From contig JAEZLZ010000114.1 in NCBI GenBank assembly GCA_023415055.1, forward strand, positions 1-50,743: 50,743 nucleotides of DNA. The letters are read 5' to 3'. How positions within the stretch are numbered: position 1 is the first letter of the stretch; every line of letters starts with the position of its first letter. A program made the translations under genes and the position numbers. Positions 43,053-50,743 of the stretch are shown here, piece after piece. Source of the DNA: Bacillota bacterium. GTDB lineage: Bacteria > Bacillota > Clostridia > Lachnospirales > Lachnospiraceae. The notes beneath the pieces were generated by a model, which made no database searches, was not told the origin of the DNA, and saw nothing but the letters and a program-made list of their open reading frames with translations.

Positions 43053-44264
43053 TCATTGAATATATTGTGATGCAATTACATTATCAATTGTTAAGGTCAT
43101 GATATTCCCTGAATCATACAACTTCAATAGTTCATCCGCTTCACCGTAAACCAATGCTCCATAGGTACTTATTCCGTTATCCTCTGCATACTCTAATGCG
43201 CTCTTATAATCATACGATTTTGTATTTCCAACTAATGTAGTAACCGCTTCTTGATGATCTACCAGATAATTAAGGAGGCTGGTATAATGCGTTTCATAAT
43301 TTTTTGCCATATAAGCTTCATAAGCTATATCTATAGGAGAAACCATTAGATCAATAAGTTCAAACCCCGGATATTTATCCTGATCAATTTTATCACTTGA
43401 TACAACACTATCATTCGGGCCTGTGTAAAAGCCCATTAACTGCTGTCCTTGAACTTTTGCTGTACGTACTGCGATCCATTTAAAATCAATATTCTTAAAA
43501 GAGATAAACTTTAATTTACACAATTCCTCGATTGTCAAGTCATCTGTAAAGCGAACCCATGCAGAAATATAAGAGGTGGAGGGCAATTTTCTGATATGCT
43601 CTATCTGTGTTACAGTATTCATCCTCAGCATATCTAATGAAGTTTCATATTCACTACTTCCTCCCTCGGCATTCCAAAATTCTGTAAAGGCAAAGTTGCC
43701 TCGGCTGGCATAAAAACTATCGTGATCACCCACACGCATATTTTTATCCAATTGTGCCCTTACTGTCTCATACTCCTTCGTAAACAGATTCTTTCTCTGA
43801 TAGATTATGTTATATTTTCCAAAACCTAGCTTCTCGCCATGAGCCAATCCGGTTATTGCATATCCCGGCTTGGATACTTCAGTGATAGCTCGTATATCAT
43901 TAAAAAAGTCCTGTTGGTATTTCTGCTCTGCCGTCTTTCTTGTGGGGTCATAATATTGACTGGACACCAGCGGAGATATGATATATTGGATTATTAAAAC
44001 GATTGCAAATACACATACTACCGATATTCCTACGACAGCTGCAAGTCTTTTATATACAGTTCTCTTAATAGATCTTTCGATTTTATACTGTTCGTTCGCT
44101 ACAATGGCTTTTCCTGCTGTTCCCGGTAACAAGAATTTTTCAATTTCTTCAGCTAGATATTCATTAATTGCTTCGCTCTTTTCAAGTTCCCTCTCTACCA
44201 ATAGTTTTTCTTCCTCTGTTAATGTACCGTCTTTATATTTTGCTAAAAGTTCACGAAATGTCAT
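43053..44264 (-). CDS. membrane anti-sigma factor
   Basis: A 403-aa protein with a cytoplasmic N-terminus (MTFRELLAKYKDGTLTEEEK, about 1-72, helical, Glu/Lys-rich), one membrane helix (about 75-95, VVGISVVCVFAIVLIIQYII) and an extracytoplasmic domain of about 300 aa. This is the layout of the Sigma_reg_N/Sigma_reg_C proteins that hold ECF sigma factors. It overlaps the sigma gene by 4 nt (ATGA), the usual coupling. The outer domain probably senses an envelope signal. Confidence 0.85.
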   Translation of the reverse strand: MTFRELLAKYKDGTLTEEEKLLVERELEKSEAINEYLAEEIEKFLLPGTAGKAIVANEQYKIERSIKRTVYKRLAAVVGISVVCVFAIVLIIQYIISPLVSSQYYDPTRKTAEQKYQQDFFNDIRAITEVSKPGYAITGLAHGEKLGFGKYNIIYQRKNLFTKEYETVRAQLDKNMRVGDHDSFYASRGNFAFTEFWNAEGGSSEYETSLDMLRMNTVTQIEHIRKLPSTSYISAWVRFTDDLTIEELCKLKFISFKNIDFKWIAVRTAKVQGQQLMGFYTGPNDSVVSSDKIDQDKYPGFELIDLMVSPIDIAYEAYMAKNYETHYTSLLNYLVDHQEAVTTLVGNTKSYDYKSALEYAEDNGISTYGALVYGEADELLKLYDSGNIMTLTIDNVIASQYIQ

Positions 44265-44752
44265 ATGAAATCCTCCTTATTCAATCGCTCCTTTAAGTAT
44301 TTTCTGGCTCTGCTGATTAACATTCTACTTGCACCATAAGAAATGTTCATCATCTCTGAAATGATCTCCAGCGGTATATCACAATAGTAATATAGGATAA
44401 GTATTTCTTTATATGTCTGAGAAAGTTGTTGAATAGCCTCATATAATATACATCGTTTTTCCTCTATAATGATATGGTTGAATACATCATCATTAGTGAT
44501 AGAATAATCTTCTATGGGTTTATCAAGTAAATATTTTTTCTTTTTGATTCCATCTAACCAGGAATTTTTGCATACTCGGAATAGCCAATATTTAATATTT
44601 CCATCTTCCTGCTTCAAAGAAATCAACGCTTTAAAAAAAGTATCACTTACCAATTCTTGAGCATCATGATGATCATTGCAAAGCGAAAAAGCATACAGAT
44701 ATACTTCATTAGCGTATAGCCTATATAGTTTTTCTAATGAATTTTTAGTCAT
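44261..44752 (-). CDS. ECF-type RNA polymerase sigma factor
   Basis: A 163-aa sigma-70 family protein: region 2 (about 5-70, YANEVYLYAFSLCNDHHDAQ and ELVSDTFFKALI, with the DA(Q/E)ELV(S/Q)(D/E)TF motif) and region 4 (about 108-160, LSQTYKEILILYYYCDIPLE and GASRMLISRARKYLKERL). No regions 1 or 3, hence ECF. It is followed by its anti-sigma factor. Its targets probably include its own promoter; no matching promoter pair was found by eye. Confidence 0.93.
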   Translation of the reverse strand: MTKNSLEKLYRLYANEVYLYAFSLCNDHHDAQELVSDTFFKALISLKQEDGNIKYWLFRVCKNSWLDGIKKKKYLLDKPIEDYSITNDDVFNHIIIEEKRCILYEAIQQLSQTYKEILILYYYCDIPLEIISEMMNISYGASRMLISRARKYLKERLNKEDFI

Positions 44753-45024
44753 ATACTTCCTCCCTTCACTTAATAAACGATTGAAAAATGAAAATGTAAC
44801 TCCATCAGGTTAATTTTAATATTTTTAAATATTTCATGAAACTATTTCTCCATATTAAATTGATAAAGATCAGACCTTTGCTTCATAATAACACAAAATC
44901 CCCAACTTATGTCTCTGTCCATAACAAAAAAGGACAAAAAGAGTTATTCTTGAATAAACTTCAACTAATAGGTTGCGACCAACACCAACCTGAGTATCAA
45001 AAAGCGGGAAACGCTTACAAATAA

Positions 45025-45206
45025 TTGATTACACTTTTGATTACACTCTCGATTCTTATACGCAAAAAAAGCCTTGAAACCATTGATTTTCAAGACTTTT
45101 ATGTTACAGGGGCAGTAGGATTTGAACCATCTGCCCTATCCTCAAACACTGATAGAAAGGGCATTCCCGCATGCCAATTTTGAAGTGTAATCAGGAGTGT
45201 AATCAA
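45025..45206. repeat. dispersed repeat, full copy with terminal inverted repeats
   Basis: The left end TTGATTACACTTTTGATTAC ACTC (45025-45048) is an inverted, slightly diverged copy of the right end GAAGTGTAATCAGGAGTGTA ATCAA. Inside are the hairpin AAGCCTTGAAA/TTTCAAGACTTT, GGGGCAGTAGGATTTGAACC, CTGCCCTATCC and GGGCATTCCCGCATGCC. ATAA flanks both ends, possibly a target duplication. The rest of the 44753-45294 gap is AT-rich with no gene seen. Confidence 0.8.
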
Positions 45207-45294
45207 ATAAGAATAAGAAGAATATTATAGTATTTCCAAGTAATCTTAGCATAATGATAATTTTGTCAGATCAGTATATTCTTTCAGAGCATCG

Positions 45295-47655
45295 TCAGTT
45301 TGCAATGACGACCTTGTTAGTATTGTTGCCGAATTTTTTACTAATGAATTTCTCCGCCTGCCCAGCGGGGTATTGGACATAAGTTCTGCCGGAAATTGGG
45401 CAGGAGCTCATTGTTAAGGTGCAGAATGTATTGTTATAAACATTTGGTAGATTTTTATCAGGTAACCGGCATTTGAATAGGGTACCATAACAGCCAAAGA
45501 ACAGGTTATCATGGATGCGCAAATTGCGGTTAGTGTTGGGATACTCCGGTATATCCAATCCACTTCCCATCGGATAACCTTGGGTATCCTGCGTATTGCC
45601 CCAGGTAAATCCGCTCATTACGACGATGTTTTCGGAAACGTCGATGTCATTCCAGAACGGTTCGGCATTCTCATCCATATTATAATGTACAATTAAGATA
45701 CCATAGTTACTACGCTCAATCAGATTCCTAGCAACTGTGTTGTTGTGATGTGCTCCTGCATTGTCTGGTTCTAGAGTTATACCTTCTTGGAATGTATCGT
45801 GAATATAGTTACCTGCAATGACATTGTTCTGACCGCCAATAGACATGCCTCCTCCACTTACATTGACTATATCTTTGTTCGGCGCGAACAGCTCATTTCC
45901 ATTGTCAGAGAGCATTGCGCCGCCGCACCAGCTGACCTCGCAGTTCTGAATCGTACTATCAGAGTTACCGGATGAGATACCCGTGGTACCGACATACCGG
46001 ATGCAAAGATTATCCACTGTACAGCCTGGTTGCAGTTCTATAAAGGAACTATTGTTACCCTTGCCCCTGCATCCAAATTCGATTGAATCAAATATTTTAC
46101 CGGGGTTACCTTCGTCACAGCGGAAATAAAGCGATCCATCCGTGACAATGTCCGGATACCAGATATATTCCACCTTATCCGTTTTCGGCAGACCGCTGTC
46201 AACGCAGGAAAAGAACTCATGGTTGCGGTCCAGCTGCTTCTTCACATTGAAATTCGTGCCGTCGGAGTTCATCCACCGTCCTTTACGCCAATGTGGGGCA
46301 ACCTTGTAAGCCCAGCTTTCCCCACCATTAAAGTAGAGGTTACCACAGTCGTACATATCGCGATAAAACTTCCATATTTTTTCATCGTTCGCGCCATCGT
46401 AATATAGTATCCACTTACTTGGGTCTGCACCGTCCTCGGGCGACAGGGTAAAAACAGGTTTAGCGCCATCACCGTAGGCAGAATAGGTCACGCCTTCCAT
46501 ACAGAGCAAATATTCGCCGCGCCATAGGCCGCCACGTTCAAAGAACACAGCGTCGCCGGGATTTAGATTTGCATTGTTGACCATATCCACCGTCGCCCAC
46601 GCGGTAGCAGGCGTCTTACCGTCTTTTGCATCGCTACCGCTGTTGGAGACGTAATACGAGGTACCAGTATAGGTGACCTTCGTGGGGCTGTTCTGGATTT
46701 CTTTACTCCGTTCGTCAACCAGCCTAAAATAAGTTAGGCTCTTTTCGCTACACCACTTTGTATAATCCACTTTGGTGGCTACCCCCCAGTCGCTCTCATA
46801 CAATCGCAATACTGCCTTGATGGCAGCCTCGCGTGTCAGCGCACTACCGAAGTGAATCAGTCCGTTTTCGTCAAAGTCTAATATAGAAGCTCCATCTACA
46901 CAGGAGGGCTGTCTGGTTGCAAGATAACAGGCAGCCTGTATATAATTATAATCCATCCGTTTGTGTTCAATCGGACTATACCACTTTTTGTCCCAGCCGG
47001 GAAACAGGGGATAGTCCCATTTGACGCCGTCCCACCACCCTACACCATCACCTCCAAGAAATGGCTCCAGGTCCATGGCGCCGCTGTCAAGATAGATCTT
47101 GTTTGTAATCTGTGCAGCATAAAGGATTGCCAGCATACCGTCATCCCGCTGCATTTTCTGATTTGATTTAAGTGCCAGCGCGGCAACCTTCTGCCATTTT
47201 GAAGCAAGCTCCTTATCATAGAGCGTCACGTAATTTGTTAGCATCTTACAAAACTCAGCATATGTGATAGTCTTGTTCCAATCACCTTGTATCTCCTTGG
47301 GCACAAAGCTATAGGATATGGCACGCTGCACTTCTTTGTCCACCTCTACAACCTTTAGCGTCAACACAACCTTCTTTGCGTAGCCCTTGACAGTCCCTTT
47401 ATATACAAAGGTTCCGGCTTTTGACGTCTCTGCTGTTTTGGGGTTCCATGTGACTGCTACCTTTTGGGTGGTTTTATTGCTCATAATAGCAACTACTGTA
47501 TTCGGCAGCAAAAATCTTTCATTTAAAGAAACAGATATAGTTAAATCTTTGATTTTATTAATCTTTACAGTTGCGGCAAATGATGTGCCAGACAAAATAG
47601 AGAGTGAAATTGAAACAGATATAATTATGGATATTATTTTAGAATAACTTTTCAA
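45295..47655 (-). CDS. secreted parallel beta-helix protein
   Basis: A 786-aa exported protein. A TTG start at 47655 is chosen because GGGGAGG lies 7 nt upstream and a good signal peptide follows at once (KSYSKIISIIISVSISLSIL, ending GTSFA); the longer frame to 47805 hides it. Next come an Ig-like domain (about 27-105, AVTWNPKTAETSKAGTFVYK), a helical region (about 105-325), then YYVSNSGSDAKDGKTPATAW, the typical start of a right-handed parallel beta-helix, with helix rungs such as NNVIAGNYIHDTFQEGI and NTVARNLIERSNYGIL. This is the fold of polysaccharide lyases and related glycan enzymes; no catalytic set could be assigned. Confidence 0.85.
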   Translation of the reverse strand: MKSYSKIISIIISVSISLSILSGTSFAATVKINKIKDLTISVSLNERFLLPNTVVAIMSNKTTQKVAVTWNPKTAETSKAGTFVYKGTVKGYAKKVVLTLKVVEVDKEVQRAISYSFVPKEIQGDWNKTITYAEFCKMLTNYVTLYDKELASKWQKVAALALKSNQKMQRDDGMLAILYAAQITNKIYLDSGAMDLEPFLGGDGVGWWDGVKWDYPLFPGWDKKWYSPIEHKRMDYNYIQAACYLATRQPSCVDGASILDFDENGLIHFGSALTREAAIKAVLRLYESDWGVATKVDYTKWCSEKSLTYFRLVDERSKEIQNSPTKVTYTGTSYYVSNSGSDAKDGKTPATAWATVDMVNNANLNPGDAVFFERGGLWRGEYLLCMEGVTYSAYGDGAKPVFTLSPEDGADPSKWILYYDGANDEKIWKFYRDMYDCGNLYFNGGESWAYKVAPHWRKGRWMNSDGTNFNVKKQLDRNHEFFSCVDSGLPKTDKVEYIWYPDIVTDGSLYFRCDEGNPGKIFDSIEFGCRGKGNNSSFIELQPGCTVDNLCIRYVGTTGISSGNSDSTIQNCEVSWCGGAMLSDNGNELFAPNKDIVNVSGGGMSIGGQNNVIAGNYIHDTFQEGITLEPDNAGAHHNNTVARNLIERSNYGILIVHYNMDENAEPFWNDIDVSENIVVMSGFTWGNTQDTQGYPMGSGLDIPEYPNTNRNLRIHDNLFFGCYGTLFKCRLPDKNLPNVYNNTFCTLTMSSCPISGRTYVQYPAGQAEKFISKKFGNNTNKVVIAN

Positions 47656-47787
47656 AACGAATCCTCCCCGTACGCCATAATAGTAATTATTGACTTGTAA
47701 CCAGAGTCTTTCTCTAATGCAATTGGTAACTATTGGATATATTATAAAACTTTTGGTCGAAAAATTCAATAAAGGATTGTTACTGTT

Positions 47788-47986
47788 TTTGATTACACTC
47801 GTCATTTATTTACGTAAAAAAGTCTTGAAAACGTTGATTTTCAAGACTTTCTGGTTCTAATGGAGTCCTTTCAGACGCTGTTTACAGGGGCAGTAGGATT
47901 TGAATCATCTGCCCTATCCGCAAACACTGATAGAAAGGGCATTCCCGCATGCCATAATTGAAGTGTAATCAGGAGTGTAATCAAAA
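47788..47986. repeat. dispersed repeat, full copy (199 bp) with perfect 14-bp ends
   Basis: TTTTGATTACACTC (47788-47801) and GAGTGTAATCAAAA (47973-47986) are perfect inverted repeats. Inside: hairpin AGTCTTGAAAA/TTTTCAAGACT, an extra segment GGAGTCCTTTCAGACGCTG, GGGGCAGTAGGATTTGAATC, CTGCCCTATCCGCAAACACT and GGGCATTCCCGCATGCC. The gap to the next gene (to 48147) holds one more diverged scrap, CAGCAGGATTAGAACC at about 48129. Confidence 0.85.
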
Positions 47987-48147
47987 CACATATAATTCCA
48001 AAATATCATCTAAAATATCGTTGATATACAACAATTTTATTGCTCGCATAAATATGTGATAATATGTAGTTAATTGCTAAACTCTTGATAACTTAAAGGA
48101 TATACCAAGGCTTCATAACCCATCTGCCAGCAGCAGGATTAGAACCT

Positions 48148-50743
48148 TTATACCACCGTAACCTTTATCTTCTTATACACCCCATTCTGCGCATAAACGT
48201 ACACATAACAGGTACCCTTTGCTTTTGCAGAGATCTTACCTTTATTGTTCACGGTTGCAATCTTTTCGTTGGCGGATTCATAACAAAGAATTGCTGTATG
48301 CTCCTTCAGCTTTTTACCTTTCGGTAGAACCACCTGGTAGGTCATAGTTTTGAATTCTCCTACCGTCAGTTTTACCGATGCTGTATCCGAAGTTACCTTG
48401 GTCGGATTAGCATAGGTCTTGCTTTCAGTCATAGAATGTACTACCTTAGAGGTTATTATGACTAGCTTTTCTTCACCGATTGTCCGGTAAGCCTTGACCT
48501 GGTACTTGTAGTAAGTCCCCCGCTTCAAGTTTTTAACCGTGAAACTTGTGGTATTAGCCGGAAGGTCCGCCAATTGAATCATCTCATCCCCGCATTTTCC
48601 ACCGTAGATCAGATAACCATCCACGCTTTCAACACTCTTATAGGATAAGGTTTGTGAGGTCTTGTCTACCTTTACTTTCAACTGCAGATGATGGAAATCG
48701 TAATAAGTCTTTATACTGCTACTATCCAGATAAGTCAGAGCATAAGTCGAGAATTTGTCGGTTTCAAAAGTAAACAGATGTGTTACCGGATCATAGGTTC
48801 CATCTATCCTGGTTATTTCTCCGTCATGAAGCCGGATGACATAGAACATTCTGCTTTTTGCTACATCCGTATTCCGGAAATTCTCCGGTACCTCCATGGT
48901 GATTCTGATCTTACCCCGTGTTTCGGTAACCTTTGTCAGTTCCCTGTTTCCAATCTGCTTATATAACGACAAGTCAACATATAGGACTGATATGTCTGAA
49001 GTATCATTTCCTGACGCTCCATTCTCCGAAGCCAACTTTTCTAGTATCAGCTCTTTCTGTTCCTCACTGACCGATGTGCCGATGTCGCTAACCTTAATTA
49101 TTATCTTTGCATCCTCTCCTCCGGCAACTAATTTCTGTTCCTCGGGAGTCAATACACTGGTCCTTAGTTCATCCTTGTTGGTGTTTACCTCTATTGCCGG
49201 TGCATCGTCAGTTTGCTGTTGGGTTATTTCCACTGTTCCCTCGGACTCGGGAGTTGGTATTTTTTCTTCGCCGCTAGGGGTAGATGGAGTAGTATATGCA
49301 ATGATTGTGATGATCTGATAGTCGGAGGCCAGTACAGTGCCCGCAGCCCTAACGCGTACCAGATAAGTACCAGAAGCAAGGCTTGTGGTACCGTAAGCAG
49401 TGATCCAGGTTCTACCGTTATCAGCGCTGTATTCATGTATTGCTGTCGTGAGTATGCTGCCGTTTCCGCCAATGTTGCCAGGTTGGGTTGCTGTCAGAGC
49501 CGGCTTTGCCGCCTTGGTAACCGTTATGGTCCGAGCATCTGAATCTGTTGTAGTGGAGCCATTACCATTCTTTATCACCGAGATGGTGCAGGTAGAAATG
49601 CCAGTCAGGTTTACGTCATCGCTGGAGTCTATAGCTTCCCACTCTCCGTTGTCAATTCGATACTTCATTCCAGCAGTCACGTTGGAGAGCTTGCCGCTAT
49701 CCTGGCCGGTCGCAGTAAAGATCACGTTGGGTGTGGCCTCCGGCGGTACTGATGCAGTTTTGGGAAATACTGCTGTTACAATTCCTGAATTAGCTTCATT
49801 TGTCGCTACCGCTCCTGCTACTGTAAAGAAGTTTCCTGTCACGCCCGTTAGCGTATAGCCTGTTTTTGGTATAATTGTAATTGTTGCTTTATACACCGTG
49901 CTGCCCTTAAATGTCGCATCGGAAGGTGACCATGATATTGTCGCCGTATATTCTGTTGTATCAGCTATTGTGGCTGTCGGAACTTCTCCGGTAATCGGTA
50001 CTGCTATTCCAGCTATTGCTTCTTTTGCAGGATTGGCTGCCTTTGTCACTGTAACAGTAACAGTATATTCCTGTGTTGAGCTATCTGCTGCTGTTACTGT
50101 GTATTCTACAGGGTTTGTAAAATTTTGTGGCACTCCTGTATTTGGTGATACACTTGCTCCTGTATGAGTTATGGATGGAACCAGTGCGGTGACATCCGTT
50201 CCGTAGGGTACTGTCAGAGCTATTGCTTTGCTTGCCTCATTTATTGTTCCGATCACATTTGGAGTTAATCCATTAAAGTTAAAAGCTGTCATTGCTTTTG
50301 CAGGATTGGCCGCCCTTGTCACTGTAACAGTATATTTCTGTGTTGAGCTATCTGCTGCTGTTACTGTGTATTCTACAGGGTTTGTAAAGTTTTGTGCCAC
50401 CCCTGTATTTGGTGATACACTTGCTCCTGTATGAGTTATGGATGGAACCAGTGCGGTTACATCCGTTCCGTAGGGTACTGTCAGAGCTATTGCTTTGCCT
50501 GCCTCATTTATTGTTCCGGTCACCTTTGGAGTTAATCCATTAAAGTTAAAAGCTGTTATTGCTTTTGCCGGATTGGCCCCCCTTGTCACTGTAACAGTAT
50601 ATTTCTGTGTTGAGCTATCTGCTGCTGTTACTGTGTATTCTACAGGGTTTGTAAAGTTTTGTGCCCACCCTGTATTTGGTGATACACTTGCTCCTGTATG
50701 AGTTATGGTTGGAACCAGTGCGGTTACATCCGTTCCGTAGGGT
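48148..50743 (-). CDS. repeat-rich surface protein (partial, start beyond the edge)
   Basis: At least 865 codons; the frame stays open to the right edge, so the ATG-like MTRGANPAK at 50589 is internal. The visible N-terminal part consists of about three 89-aa repeats (AITAFNFNGLTP, YGTDVTALVPSITHTGASV, PVEYTVTAADSSTQKYTVTV), a cadherin-like/DUF5018-type beta-sandwich. Then follow a region with GYTLTGVTGNFFTVAG, another with GNGSTTTDSDARTITV, a domain around STYALTYLDSSS, an Fn3-like domain (DGYLIYGGKCGDEMIQLADL, TYYKYQVKAY) and a C-terminal BIG2-type Ig domain (ESANEKIATVNNKGKISAKA). No sortase motif at the end. Probably secreted and wall-bound; adhesin or glycan-binding role inferred. Confidence 0.8.
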   Translation of the reverse strand, partial: PYGTDVTALVPTITHTGASVSPNTGWAQNFTNPVEYTVTAADSSTQKYTVTVTRGANPAKAITAFNFNGLTPKVTGTINEAGKAIALTVPYGTDVTALVPSITHTGASVSPNTGVAQNFTNPVEYTVTAADSSTQKYTVTVTRAANPAKAMTAFNFNGLTPNVIGTINEASKAIALTVPYGTDVTALVPSITHTGASVSPNTGVPQNFTNPVEYTVTAADSSTQEYTVTVTVTKAANPAKEAIAGIAVPITGEVPTATIADTTEYTATISWSPSDATFKGSTVYKATITIIPKTGYTLTGVTGNFFTVAGAVATNEANSGIVTAVFPKTASVPPEATPNVIFTATGQDSGKLSNVTAGMKYRIDNGEWEAIDSSDDVNLTGISTCTISVIKNGNGSTTTDSDARTITVTKAAKPALTATQPGNIGGNGSILTTAIHEYSADNGRTWITAYGTTSLASGTYLVRVRAAGTVLASDYQIITIIAYTTPSTPSGEEKIPTPESEGTVEITQQQTDDAPAIEVNTNKDELRTSVLTPEEQKLVAGGEDAKIIIKVSDIGTSVSEEQKELILEKLASENGASGNDTSDISVLYVDLSLYKQIGNRELTKVTETRGKIRITMEVPENFRNTDVAKSRMFYVIRLHDGEITRIDGTYDPVTHLFTFETDKFSTYALTYLDSSSIKTYYDFHHLQLKVKVDKTSQTLSYKSVESVDGYLIYGGKCGDEMIQLADLPANTTSFTVKNLKRGTYYKYQVKAYRTIGEEKLVIITSKVVHSMTESKTYANPTKVTSDTASVKLTVGEFKTMTYQVVLPKGKKLKEHTAILCYESANEKIATVNNKGKISAKAKGTCYVYVYAQNGVYKKIKVTVV
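50050..50743 (-). repeat. 267-bp tandem repeats inside the surface-protein gene
   Basis: The segment TGTGTTGAGCTATCTGCTGC recurs at about 50071, 50338 and 50605 (period 267 nt between the last two), with near-identical DNA over the whole unit; the array runs off the edge. The last two units differ by only a few bases, one of which changes Val to Trp (NTGVAQNF to NTGWAQNF). Confidence 0.85.

Noticed and set aside
45066..45179. Plus-strand frame reading ...GAVGFEPSALSSNTDRKG... as part of a gene
   Set aside because: It lies inside the dispersed repeat, has no start or ribosome site, and this type of peptide comes from translating tRNA-end-like attachment sequences.
48148..50589. The surface-protein gene starting at the ATG at 50589
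   Set aside because: The frame continues without a stop to the window edge through another repeat unit, and no ribosome site or signal peptide exists at 50589.
50050..50743. A CRISPR-like or other non-coding tandem array
   Set aside because: The 267-bp period is a multiple of three and encodes 89-aa protein repeats in an open frame.

Overview
The window looks like a chromosomal stretch of a low-GC, spore-forming, anaerobic Firmicute of the Lachnospiraceae type (Lachnoclostridium/Anaerocolumna-like). The signs are a CotA-type spore-coat multicopper oxidase, AgrBD peptide signalling, LytTR/GHKL two-component systems, CUT1 sugar ABC genes with YesM/YesN sensors, DUF5317, and strong AGGAGG ribosome sites. 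No rRNA, intact tRNA or CRISPR array was seen.

Layout. 1-425: 5' end of a group II intron seated on a terminator, then a small hypothetical gene. 0.6-4.3 kb: small disordered protein, CotA-like oxidase, unknown protein, LemA protein. 4.5-8.7 kb: two tandem, paralogous AgrA/AgrC-type (LytTR regulator + GHKL kinase) pairs. 8.8-9.3 kb: zinc-ribbon microprotein and a short LemA-like membrane protein. 9.6-15.5 kb: GGDEF+HD-GYP enzyme, agrD, agrB, a kinase-less AgrC-like sensor, a DUF5317 protein, an HD-GYP enzyme and a frameshifted HD-GYP paralogue. 15.9-26.3 kb: sugar utilisation block (DUF4091 hydrolase-like protein, two permeases, two solute-binding proteins, divergent YesM/YesN pair). 26.5-33 kb: DUF2804 protein, a deleted CAP/Fn3 pseudogene, a large secreted double-SUMF1 protein and a GH36 alpha-galactosidase. 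33-35.4 kb and 37.6-41.9 kb are graveyards of gene fragments (AraC, TetR, small membrane protein, CDF transporter, integrase, response regulator, ABC transporters, histidine kinase, Phd antitoxin) around an intact cold-shock gene, a secreted beta-trefoil-like protein and an ADP-ribosylglycohydrolase-family protein. 41.9-50.7 kb: soluble chemoreceptor, anti-sigma/ECF sigma pair, secreted parallel beta-helix protein, and a repeat-rich surface protein that runs off the right edge.

Main finding. Five direct-repeat sites, each two copies of a motif close to TACCGCATGAANNGT with an exact 21-bp period (the geometry of LytTR/AgrA binding sites), lie upstream of and in the same orientation as five minus-strand transcription units: LemA (3715-4263), the LemA-like/zinc-ribbon pair (8797-9275), the HD-GYP pair (13611-15544), the double-SUMF1 protein (28084-30594) and the trefoil-like protein (35737-37413). 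With agrBD and two AgrA/C-type systems in the same window, this looks like a local peptide quorum-sensing regulon linking cell-envelope proteins, cyclic-di-GMP turnover and two secreted proteins that share a C-terminal-type trefoil module. The sites are seen directly; the regulator assignment is inference.

A second theme is a family of intergenic repeats (35227-35367, 45025-45206, 47788-47986, plus fragments) with terminal inverted repeats (TTTTGATTACACTC), a tRNA-3'-end-like segment and a hairpin, often next to broken genes.
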